Source of the DNA: CBDFHB01 sp965250115
Lineage (GTDB): Bacteria > Acidobacteriota > Vicinamibacteria > Marinacidobacterales > SMYC01
Reading direction: 5' to 3'
NCBI GenBank assembly: GCA_965250115.1
Contig: CBDFNJ010000002.1
Span: forward strand, 2,108,001-2,172,000
DNA length: 64,000 nt
Made by a program: the position numbers and the translations under genes. The first letter of the stretch is position 1. The number at the start of each line of letters is the position of its first letter. Of this stretch, positions 8,992 through 17,075 are shown in pieces. The notes under the pieces were generated by a model, which saw only the letters and a program-made list of their open reading frames with translations, was not told the origin of the DNA and did no database searches.

Positions 8992-10689
8992 GTGCCCATT
9001 CTCGGGATATGGGATGGCCACGATGCGGGCGCCTGCATCGTTGACCCGAAGCGGGGCCAGATTCTTTGTGCCGTCAACGAGGAGCGTCTCACGCGACGCA
9101 AGCTGGAGGTCGGCTTTCCGAGGCGTGCCATCGATGCTTGCTTGAAGGAGACGGGTCTCGCTCCTTCCGATCTCGTAGAAGTCGCGGTCTCCACTTTCGA
9201 CCCGGCGAAGACCTTGACCCGCTGGGTTCCTTCGATGAAGGAGAGCTACTATCTTCTACGGCGCCGAAAGGTGCGACCTTCGGTCCTCGATCCAGCGAAG
9301 CGTGCATTCAAGTACGTCGTAACATCGTGGCGACCGAACGCCCTCTCTCGTCGGTTGAGTCGCTCGGCTCTGAAACGGGAGCTGAAGGGCTCGGGACTCG
9401 AGGGGGTACCCCTTCAGCTCGTCAAGCACCACCGCGCCCACGCCGCCTCGGCGGCCTATACTTCGGGCTTCGACGAGGCCCTCGTCGTCACGCTCGACGG
9501 CGTGGGCGACGGGCTTTCGGGAAGCCTCTCTCTGCTTCGCGACGGCAAACTCCACGAGCTCAGCTTGATCGCCGCGAGAGATTCTCTCGGTATCTTCTAC
9601 GAGCACGTTACGCAGCTCATGAACATGCGAGAGCTCGAGGACGAAGGCAAGGTGATGGCGCTCGCGGCTTATGGTTTCAATCGCGACGACGAGGAGAATC
9701 CCTTGATGTCTTTGTTTCGTGTCGAGGGAAACGGGATTCGCTGTCGCCTCGGCATCACGTCGTTGCGTCGCTTTCTCGCACGCGAGCTCGCGATGGTGCC
9801 CTCGGAGCGTTTCGCGAGAATGGCGCAGCAGGTCGTCGAGACGATGACCGCCGAGCTGGTGAGGGCGGCGCTGGTCGCGACCGGAAGCCGTCGGCTCGTC
9901 TACGCCGGCGGCGTCGCGAGCAATATCAAGGCGAACCTCGTCCTCAGCGAGCTCGAGGAATGTGAGGAGCTCTTCGTATTTCCACACATGGGTGACGGCG
10001 GGCTCGCGCTCGGGGCAGCGCTCGCGAGAGCTGCTCCGGTGAGATTCGAGTTGGGAGACCTGCGCCTCGGGCCCTCGCCGTCGTCGGAAGAGGTACAAGG
10101 CTCGCTATCATCATCAGGTCTCAGGTTCGAAAAGACCGAATGCGTCGCGAGCGAAGCGGCAGAGCGTATCGAGCGCGGCGAGATCGTTTTCTGGTACCAG
10201 GGACGCATGGAATTCGGTCCTCGTGCTCTCGGCGGCCGGAGCATCCTTGCCCGACCCGACCGAGTGGATGTGCGCGACCGCCTGAATCTCGAGTTGAAAC
10301 GGCGGGTTTGGTACCAGCCCTTCTGTCCGTCGATCCTGGACGAAGAGGCGGCGCGGCTGCTCGAGCACGGCGCGATTCCCAATCGATATATGACGATGGC
10401 CTATCGAGTCCGGCCCGAAGGTCGGGACCGTCTCGCCGGTGTGATCGGGCCCGACGGCACCTGCCGTCCCCAAATGGTAGATGCGAGCTATGGCCGATAT
10501 CATGATCTCCTTCGGGCGCTCGAAGAGCGCATCGGAGTCGGTGCCGTGCTGAACACGAGTCTCAACCTCCACGGAGAGCCCATGGTAGCGAGCCCGGACG
10601 ACGCCATTCGAACCTTCGTTCGCTCGGGCGCTGAAGCCTTGATTCTCGACGACTACGTCGTGACTCACCCTTCGGGAGCAACGTCGTGA
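8992..10689 (+). CDS. NodU/CmcH-type carbamoyltransferase
   Basis: 565 residues. Family members transfer a carbamoyl group from carbamoyl phosphate, through a carbamoyl-adenylate, to a hydroxyl on a sugar or natural product. The N-terminal Kae1-like domain has ILGIWDGHDAGACIV, the metal-binding KHHRAHAASAAY, VTLDGVGDGLSGSLS and YAGGVASNIKANL, then FPHMGDGGLALGAAL. The C-terminal carbamoyltransferase domain has RMEFGPRALGGRSILARP and YQPFCPSILDEEA. GTG start, 4 bases past the radical SAM stop; its own stop overlaps the next gene by 4 bases. Nodulation is not implied. The neighbourhood points to decoration of a surface glycan or glycolipid. Confidence 0.92.
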   Translation: MPILGIWDGHDAGACIVDPKRGQILCAVNEERLTRRKLEVGFPRRAIDACLKETGLAPSDLVEVAVSTFDPAKTLTRWVPSMKESYYLLRRRKVRPSVLDPAKRAFKYVVTSWRPNALSRRLSRSALKRELKGSGLEGVPLQLVKHHRAHAASAAYTSGFDEALVVTLDGVGDGLSGSLSLLRDGKLHELSLIAARDSLGIFYEHVTQLMNMRELEDEGKVMALAAYGFNRDDEENPLMSLFRVEGNGIRCRLGITSLRRFLARELAMVPSERFARMAQQVVETMTAELVRAALVATGSRRLVYAGGVASNIKANLVLSELEECEELFVFPHMGDGGLALGAALARAAPVRFELGDLRLGPSPSSEEVQGSLSSSGLRFEKTECVASEAAERIERGEIVFWYQGRMEFGPRALGGRSILARPDRVDVRDRLNLELKRRVWYQPFCPSILDEEAARLLEHGAIPNRYMTMAYRVRPEGRDRLAGVIGPDGTCRPQMVDASYGRYHDLLRALEERIGVGAVLNTSLNLHGEPMVASPDDAIRTFVRSGAEALILDDYVVTHPSGATS

Positions 10690-12371
10690 GAGGGTGGAAG
10701 CCCATTGCCGCGCTCTTCGCCGTGGCGATTGCGGTCCTCCTGCTGTGGCTGACGACGAGCCCCCCTGAGGCGATCCGACAGACGCTTCGTACGGTCGGGC
10801 CTATCTTCCTGGAGCTCGCTTTTCTAGCTGGCGTCGGTGGAGCACTCGCGTCGTTCACGACGCTCCGCGCCTCGCTGCCAGGTCCGGGTTATGTCCCCGT
10901 GCTCGTGTTTCTCGCCGCGCTCGCCGCCGTCGAGACGATCCCTCCCGAGACCCACCGCATCTACTACGACGAAGACATCTACGAGAACGTGGCTCAAAAC
11001 GTCCTCTGGCTCGGTCGAGCTCAAATGTGCAATGAGGGATTGATCGCCGACGGTTCGTTCGAGTGTCGTGCCTCCGAGTACAACAAAGAGCCCAACGGCT
11101 TTCCGTTTCTTCTGTCCCTCGCGTTCCGGGTGACGGGCGTGAGCGAGCGCGCGGCACATCATTTGAATCACGCCGCTTTCGCACTCGGTGCTCTCGCCGT
11201 CTATTGGCTCGCCGGGATGGTGTTTCAGAGGGTGAGCGTCGCGGTCGGCGCCGCAACGGCCTATGTGCTCGTACCTCAGAGCCTTCTGTGGGCCGCGACG
11301 GTTGCGGTCGAGCCTTCGGCGAGCGCCTTCGGCGCCGTTGGGCTAGGGGCCTTCGCGTTGTTTTGCCGCGCTCCGTCCTGGGGGTCGAGCCTCTTCGCGG
11401 CGGGCTCTCTCGCTTTCGCGTCTCAGCTCCGTCCCGAATCGGGATTGATTCTCGGAGTCGCCGCCACTTTCGTTCTGCTCCTCGTCCCGAAGCTCTTGAA
11501 GGCCCCCGAGCTCTATCGAGTCGCTTTGCTCACCTTCATCCTGCTCATGCCCCACTTCGCGCACCTGTGGAGCGTTCGCGGCGAAGGTTGGGGCGCCGGG
11601 GAGACGGGGAAGTTCTCGTCGGCATACGTCGCCGGCAATCTCAAAACGAACCTCGGCTACCACGTCGAGGGCCGCGACTTTCCTCGTTATTTCACGCTAC
11701 TCGCGCTCGTCGGTCTCGCCTACCCGGGAAAGAGGCGCGAGTCGTTTTGGATCGCGATCTGGTTCGCGGCCGCTTTCGGCATCTTCATCCCCTTCTACGC
11801 GGGCAGTTATCGCTACGGGGCAGATGTCCGTTTCGCGTTCGTGAGCGCGGCACCCATGGCCGTTCTCGCCGGGGCGGGACTCGGACTGCTCGGCTCCGCG
11901 CTCGAGCGCCGTTCGAAGGCTCGATGGGCGGTCGCGCTGCCGACCCTGCTCGCGGTCTACGCCTTCACCGCCTATTTGCCCTTTACCCGTGCCGTGGGAC
12001 CTGAGTCGTGGGGGTCTCGAGCGGATCACGACATCGCGGTTCAGATGCTCGGGGAACTCCCCGAGGATTCCATCGTGCTCACCCAGAACCCGGGAATGAT
12101 TCAGGTGCTAGGACACAGCGCCGCTCAGGCGTCGCTCGCGACCTATCAGCCTGCCCAGGTCGATGGCTTCTTCAGGCAGTTCGAGGGCGGCGTTTATTTC
12201 CACTACAGCTTCTGGTGCAACGTAAAGGACCCGGTACAAAACGAGCTCTGTACCAATGTGCTCGCCCGCTATTCGACCTACGTCGTGCTCGAGAGAAGCG
12301 AGCGATTCTACCGATACGTCCTCTACCGCCTTCTTCCTCGAAGCGAGCCGCCGCCCGCACGGCCCCCATAG
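10686..12371 (+). CDS. Multi-pass GT-C-type membrane glycosyltransferase
   Basis: 561 residues with roughly a dozen hydrophobic helices. The first is near residues 5-25 (IAALFAVAIAVLLLWL), and a large loop follows helix 3. That loop holds the acidic motif YYDEDIYENVAQNVLW, resembling the catalytic first loop of ArnT/PMT-type enzymes, which use polyprenyl-phosphate sugars on the outer face of the inner membrane. EYNKEPNGFPFLLSLAFR and LRPESGLILG also fit that group. The soluble C-terminal part (about 430-561) contains four Cys and may be periplasmic. GTG start, overlapping the carbamoyltransferase stop by 4 bases. Glycosyltransferase is the best reading; the acceptor is unknown. Confidence 0.8.
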   Translation: MRGWKPIAALFAVAIAVLLLWLTTSPPEAIRQTLRTVGPIFLELAFLAGVGGALASFTTLRASLPGPGYVPVLVFLAALAAVETIPPETHRIYYDEDIYENVAQNVLWLGRAQMCNEGLIADGSFECRASEYNKEPNGFPFLLSLAFRVTGVSERAAHHLNHAAFALGALAVYWLAGMVFQRVSVAVGAATAYVLVPQSLLWAATVAVEPSASAFGAVGLGAFALFCRAPSWGSSLFAAGSLAFASQLRPESGLILGVAATFVLLLVPKLLKAPELYRVALLTFILLMPHFAHLWSVRGEGWGAGETGKFSSAYVAGNLKTNLGYHVEGRDFPRYFTLLALVGLAYPGKRRESFWIAIWFAAAFGIFIPFYAGSYRYGADVRFAFVSAAPMAVLAGAGLGLLGSALERRSKARWAVALPTLLAVYAFTAYLPFTRAVGPESWGSRADHDIAVQMLGELPEDSIVLTQNPGMIQVLGHSAAQASLATYQPAQVDGFFRQFEGGVYFHYSFWCNVKDPVQNELCTNVLARYSTYVVLERSERFYRYVLYRLLPRSEPPPARPP

Positions 12372-12445
12372 ATTTGATACGGACCGGTCCTTCACGATAC
12401 CTCTAGGCTCAACCCAACAGTAGAAGCGGGGGTAGTGCATTCACA

Positions 12446-12571
12446 ATGCGATGCGCGGTGAAATCTGGTGCGTTGGTCCTCAGCGGTCTGTTATGGATTG
12501 CCGTCGTTCCTCTCGGGGCCTCAGAGCGTGGCAGTGCTGCGGGCCAGTTGGAGCCCTCGATCGCCTTGGAC
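12446..12571 (+). pseudogene. 5' fragment of IS-split secreted PKD-domain protein
   Basis: The ATG at 12446 follows a GGGGGTAG ribosome-site-like stretch and encodes a signal peptide (SGALVLSGLLWIAVVPLGA) and about 18 mature residues. The frame is cut after codon 42 by the insertion at 12572. Its last eight bases (12564-12571, CCTTGGAC) are repeated at 14007-14014. Joining codon 42 to the sequence from 14015 gives one uninterrupted frame of 558 residues ending at 15565, so this is the true N-terminus of the PKD protein. In the present state translation would run into the IS and stop within it. Confidence 0.85.
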
Positions 12572-14006
12572 GAAAGTGTGCCAATCTTAGTTGGGAATTG
12601 AAACGGCTCCAAACCCCGTGGTTTGATGGCGTTGGACAAAACGAAATCAAGCCGCGAAGAAAGGAGCCGAGATGGGAAGTCTGCTACGTTCGGTCAAGAA
12701 ACGCAAGAAGTCGCGTCGTTTGGGTGAGGTCGAGATGGTGAGGTACGAGGATTACGGGGAACTCGCGCTGGACGCCAAGGTAGAGATGATCCGTTCGTTG
12801 GTCCCCCTTGGTCTGATGCACGTTCACGAGTTGCTCGACGACGAAGTGAAGGCGTTGGCGGGAGAGCGATACTCTCGCAAGGACGAGCTGGAGCGCGGTC
12901 GCCGTCACGGAAGCAACCCGGGCACGGTAGGGCTTGGCGGCCAGCGGGTACCGATCCGTGTGCCACGGGTTCGGAGCATCGAGGGAGGAGAGATTCCGCT
13001 TCGCTGCTACGAGGCGGTGAGCCACGGCGGTGAGGTGAATGATCTTCTGCTGAAACGAGTTCTCTACGGAATCTCTTGTCGCAACTACGAGGCGGCAGCG
13101 GAAGCGATTCCGGGCGCCATCGGGCTGTCGAGCTCAACGGTGTCCCGAGGGTTCGTGCAAGCGAGCGCTGCGAAGCTGCGGGAGATGCAGGAACGAGATC
13201 TGACCGGCGAGGATGTGGTGGCGCTGTTTCTGGATGGGAAGACATTCGCCGAGGCAACGATGGTCGTGGCTCTGGGCATCACGCTTTGCGGGGAAAAACG
13301 CTTCTTGGGCTTCGTGGAGACGGACACGGAGAACGCGCAGGTGTTGACGCCGTTCCTGCGTTCACTGCTCGAGCGGGGACTCGATATCTCCCAGGGTCTG
13401 CTGGTGATCATCGACGTCGGCAAGGGTCTCCAAGCGGCAGTCAAGAAGGCATTCCGTAAGCGGGCCCTGATACAACGCTGCCAGTGGCACAAACGTGAAA
13501 ACGTAGTGAGCTACCTGTCCAAGGGCGAGCAGGCGTCATGGCGCAAGCGGCTCCAGTGGGCCTACAACAGGCCGGAGTACGAAGAGGCCCTCACTGCGCT
13601 CGAGCAACTCCACGGTGAGTTAGAAGAGCGGAACCAATCCGCAGCTGGCAGCCTGGAGGAAGGCCTTGAGGAGACGCTGACGTTGCATCGACTCGGCGTA
13701 CACGCGGTGCTGGGCCGTTCGTTCAAGACGACGAACTGCCTTGAGTCCGTCAATGCTCTCGTCGAGGAACGCTGCGCGAAGGTCGACCACTGGAAGAACT
13801 CGAGCCAACGCCAGCGCTGGTTGGCAACGGCGCTCGTAGACATCGAACCGCGCTTGAGGAAGGTGGTGGGCTACCGCCATCTTCCCAAGCTTCGCGAAGC
13901 TCTCAAGCGGGAACTGAAGATCGAGGCGAAGACATCAACCGTATCGAAGAAGAAGGTCGCTTAAACGTGAGCCGTGGAGAGTTTCAACTAAGAATGGGCT
14001 TGACTC
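12572..14006 (+). mobile_element. IS256-family insertion sequence, copy 1
   Basis: A 1435-bp element with one transposase gene. The ends are imperfect inverted repeats of about 22 bases: left GAAAGTGTGCC...CTTAGTTG, right (reverse) GAGTCAAGCCC...CTTAGTTG. It is flanked by the 8-bp direct repeat CCTTGGAC (12564-12571 and 14007-14014), the size expected for this family. Two near-identical copies of the same length lie at 36633-38067 and 44343-45777. The element splits a secreted protein gene in frame. Confidence 0.95.
12672..13964 (+). CDS. IS256-family transposase, copy 1
   Basis: 430-residue Mutator/IS256-type DDE transposase. Recognisable blocks: VPIRVPRVR, ALFLDGKTF with the first catalytic Asp near 192, LLVIID at 243-248 with the second Asp (248), QRCQWHKRENV, and TTNCLESVNALVEERC near the third acidic residue. 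Compared with the other two copies this one has Tyr25 for His, Lys209 for Asn and Val249 for Gly. The last change sits directly after catalytic Asp248, where small residues are usual, so activity may be reduced. An AAGGAG-type site precedes the ATG. Confidence 0.95.
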   Translation: MGSLLRSVKKRKKSRRLGEVEMVRYEDYGELALDAKVEMIRSLVPLGLMHVHELLDDEVKALAGERYSRKDELERGRRHGSNPGTVGLGGQRVPIRVPRVRSIEGGEIPLRCYEAVSHGGEVNDLLLKRVLYGISCRNYEAAAEAIPGAIGLSSSTVSRGFVQASAAKLREMQERDLTGEDVVALFLDGKTFAEATMVVALGITLCGEKRFLGFVETDTENAQVLTPFLRSLLERGLDISQGLLVIIDVGKGLQAAVKKAFRKRALIQRCQWHKRENVVSYLSKGEQASWRKRLQWAYNRPEYEEALTALEQLHGELEERNQSAAGSLEEGLEETLTLHRLGVHAVLGRSFKTTNCLESVNALVEERCAKVDHWKNSSQRQRWLATALVDIEPRLRKVVGYRHLPKLREALKRELKIEAKTSTVSKKKVA

Positions 14007-15565
14007 CCTTGGACCCCGCGATCGAGTGTTGGTATCACTCCCAATTTCCACTGCTCGGGGCAATCGTGACGCCTCCGGAGGAGATAGTCCGTTCGCGGCT
14101 CTATTTTCGCTGCAGTCTCTATCCGGACTATTACTTCGTGGATCTGACGACCGAGGGTGGACCGTTTCACGGAGTGGCTCCTCAGGCCGAGGAGACTTGT
14201 CCCCAGGTCCACTACTACGTCGAAGCCCTCGGAAGGGATTTCACTTCGACGAGGACCGAGGAGCGCGTCGTCGACGTCACGGACGAGAACGAATGCAGGA
14301 GGCGCTCTCCGGCGGCGGCGTGGTTTCGGGGCTCGGAGCCCGAGATGTACCTCGGCTCGACCGTGGCGGGGCCCAACCTGGCGCCTGGATTCAAGAGCTT
14401 CGGTATCGCGGGATTCATCACTTCGGCTGGAGCGAGCGTCGCGGCGGCCGGATCGGGAGGGAGCTCGGCCGCGCTCGTCGCCGGCTTGGCGGCCACCGGC
14501 GGGGCCGCGGCCGGCGTGGGTGTGCCGGTATCGGGAGGCTCCAATTCGAGCACAACGACGAGTGCGGCAGTGGCCGGTCCACCGCCAACCACTAGCGCTC
14601 CAGCGACCACGACGACAGCGCCAACGGCATCTCAGGGCCTCAAAGCTTGTTTCGTGATGGATCCTCGGGATGGCATCGTCGGCGTGAACGATCCCCTGAC
14701 GATCGACGGTCGCTGCTCGGAGGGTGGCGACAATCTTCTGTTCCGATTCGATCTCGGCGATGGCCGTCTCAAAGAAGGCCAGGCCTTCGTCACCGCCGTC
14801 TGGAGCCGACCGGGGATCTACGATCTCACCCTGACCGTCACGCGCTCGAGCTCCTTTGGGCGCGAAGAGGACTCCTTCACCCGTCGGGTCACCGTCGAGC
14901 GCCCTGAAGATCCGGTGGTCGCCGACTTTACGGGCAGCGTGCAGATCGACACTTGCCGGGCGACGTTCGACGGCTCCCGGTCGACCGGGGACATCGTCGA
15001 CTACCTCTGGGAGCTCGACCTTCGGAACGACTTTCGTCGCGGGGTCATCATGGCTCAGGGCCAGGTCGTCCAGCACGATTGGGGGCAGGATTGCTTTCGC
15101 GCCCAGGGCGTTCTCCTCGTGCGTCTGACCGTCGTCGGTAGGAGTGGAAGTCGAGACAGCCGGCAGAAGGAGGTTCGCCTGTTTGGGCTGCGCCCCTCGT
15201 TCGAGTCCGCCGATTCCGTTTTGAAGAGCTCGGTGACCACGGAGCTGAGAGACTCGAACGGCAGGGGGGCCCGCGGCCAGGTGGTCTTGGGAGGGAGCCA
15301 GACTCTCAGCATTGTCGATGGCGGTCCCTCTTCGCTCGGTTATTCGGCTCGAGCTGGAAGGATCTCGCTCGAGGCTGGGCTGACGGTGCCGCTCGACTTG
15401 CCAGCGCGGTGGAGGTTCGACTTCTCGGCCTCCCCTCACTTCGTGCCGGGGTCCTTGCGGGTTGTCGCGGGACAGGAGGTGTCGCGTGACGGTTATGCCG
15501 TGGTGGTGCGGCTGAGCGGCAACACCTCAGAGCGTGTTCGCATCGAGTACGAGCTCGAGCCCTAG
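13967..15565 (+). pseudogene. 3' fragment of secreted protein with two PKD-like domains
   Basis: The frame now begins inside the right end of the IS (GTG 13967 or ATG 13994); native sequence starts at 14015 with PAIECWYHSQFPLLG. A Gly/Ala/Ser/Thr-rich low-complexity stretch (about residues 165-215, GSNSSTTTSAAV and similar) follows. Two PKD-type beta domains come next (LTIDGRCSEGGDNLLFRFDL...DLTLTV and ATFDGSRSTGDIVDYLWELD...LVRLTVV), and the C-terminus is beta-rich. PKD domains usually mediate surface or carbohydrate interactions. Rebuilt with the 5' fragment at 12446 it makes a 558-residue exported protein. The headless piece lacks the signal peptide, so it is probably non-functional. Confidence 0.85.
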
Positions 15566-15626
15566 CAGGATGCCGGAGGCCGGGCCCGGCCCGGCGTCGG
15601 GCGCCCTCGGGTGGTAGGATAGACCC

Positions 15627-17075
15627 ATGGGGGTTGTATTTGTCCGGGTGAGCTGTTTCTTGAGCCTCGCCCTCAGCCTTCCCGCGCTCTCGATGGCCCA
15701 AGCGGGAGCGCCAGACTACGTCCTCACACTCGAGGGCGCGGTGAAGCTCGCCCTCATCAACAATTTGAATCTGCAAGCAAGCGTGGATTCGGTCCAAGGC
15801 TCACATATTTCCGAGTCTCTGGCCCGATCACGTTTTCGGCTCCAGATAACGCCCTCCTACGCGCGCGGTATCGGTCAGGAAACGGTGGTCGACCAGCGGT
15901 TCGGGCTGGAGGTCTCGAAGCTTCTCCCTTACGGAACAACCGTCACCGGGCGCTACAACATCGATCAGGCAAGCAACAACTTCGGCAACTACAACAATTC
16001 GAACCTGTCGCTCGGCGTGACGCAGCCCCTTCTTCGGGGGTTCGGGAGGAAAACGACCGAATACGATCTCGTGAACGCGCGGCGTAGCCTCCAATCCTCA
16101 GAGCGCAATCTGGAAGTTACGCGACAGCGCCTCGCTGTCGACGTCGTGTCGAACTACTTCAATATCGTTCGCCAGCAGGGACTGGTGGACGTCGCTGAGA
16201 AATCCCTCGAGCGGAACCGCGAGCTCCTGCGTGCCTCGCAAGCGCGCCTCGAAGTGGGTCTTGCTTCCAAACTGGACGTCTTCCGCGTCGAGCTGCAGCT
16301 TTCTCAGGCAGAGGGGGCTCTGATCCTCCGCAAGGAGGCGCTCGAGCTCGCTCTCGATTCCCTCAAGTTCAATCTGGGTCTGTCTCCTGTCGATCAGGTC
16401 GCTCTGGAGATCATCGAACCGGAGTACGAGCCAGTCACCGTCGACCTGGACACCCTTACGTCCCAGGCGATCGCGAATCGGATCGAAGTCCGTGAAGAGC
16501 GAGACCGAATTCACGACGCTGATCGTTCGCTCTCGCTCTCGAGACACAATCTGTTACCAGCGCTGGATCTGAATCTGCGCTACGAGCAGAGTGGCGTCGT
16601 CGGGTCGACGTACTCGAGTTTCGTTTTCCCGGGTAGCGCCTTCAACGCATTCCTTTCGACGAGCTATCCCCTCGATCGCTCCTCGGAGAAGGCCTCGTTC
16701 GCTCGTGGTCAAATCGACTCGAATGCCGCGAGACGCTCGCTCAAACTGCTCGAGTACAACATCGCCAACCAGGTCAGAGCGGCTGCCCGCAATCTCGAGC
16801 GGACGGGGAAGAGCATTCTTCTCCAAGAGCGCAACATCGACTTTGCGGAGAAGCAGCTTCGTCTCGCGACTCTGCGCTACCAGAGGGGCCTGGCCAGCAA
16901 CTTCGACATCATCGACGCCGAGAACAACTTGATTCAGGCTCGGAGCAACTACGTGTCTCTCGTCGCGGACCACCGCGTGGCCCAGATCGAGCTCAAGCGG
17001 GTCACGGGCATGTTGGATCTCGAAAGCGAGTTCGCTCCCGGCAACTTCCTACCGAGCGCGAGGCACCATCCTTGA
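15627..17075 (+). CDS. TolC-family outer membrane efflux protein
   Basis: 482 residues with a signal peptide (CFLSLALSLPALSMAQA) and the two-fold repeated coiled-coil/beta-barrel layout of TolC-type exit ducts. Repeats are visible as TYLTLEGAVKLAL-type openings and ELRASQARLEVGLASKLDVFRVELQLSQAE against LRLATLRYQRGLASNFDIIDAENNLIQARSNYVSLV. It would form the outer-membrane channel for the adaptor and ABC transporter encoded immediately downstream; its stop overlaps the adaptor start by 4 bases. A 14-bp GC palindrome (15578-15591) lies upstream. Substrate unknown. Confidence 0.92.
   Translation: MGVVFVRVSCFLSLALSLPALSMAQAGAPDYVLTLEGAVKLALINNLNLQASVDSVQGSHISESLARSRFRLQITPSYARGIGQETVVDQRFGLEVSKLLPYGTTVTGRYNIDQASNNFGNYNNSNLSLGVTQPLLRGFGRKTTEYDLVNARRSLQSSERNLEVTRQRLAVDVVSNYFNIVRQQGLVDVAEKSLERNRELLRASQARLEVGLASKLDVFRVELQLSQAEGALILRKEALELALDSLKFNLGLSPVDQVALEIIEPEYEPVTVDLDTLTSQAIANRIEVREERDRIHDADRSLSLSRHNLLPALDLNLRYEQSGVVGSTYSSFVFPGSAFNAFLSTSYPLDRSSEKASFARGQIDSNAARRSLKLLEYNIANQVRAAARNLERTGKSILLQERNIDFAEKQLRLATLRYQRGLASNFDIIDAENNLIQARSNYVSLVADHRVAQIELKRVTGMLDLESEFAPGNFLPSARHHP

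Noticed and set aside
8992..10689. Naming the carbamoyltransferase nodU
   Set aside because: No other nodulation genes; the family acts on many sugars and natural products, so only the family is named.
13988..15439. 483-codon minus-strand frame opposite the PKD gene
   Set aside because: Arg/Gly/Ala-biased shadow; the plus frame has two PKD domains and is restored across the IS.
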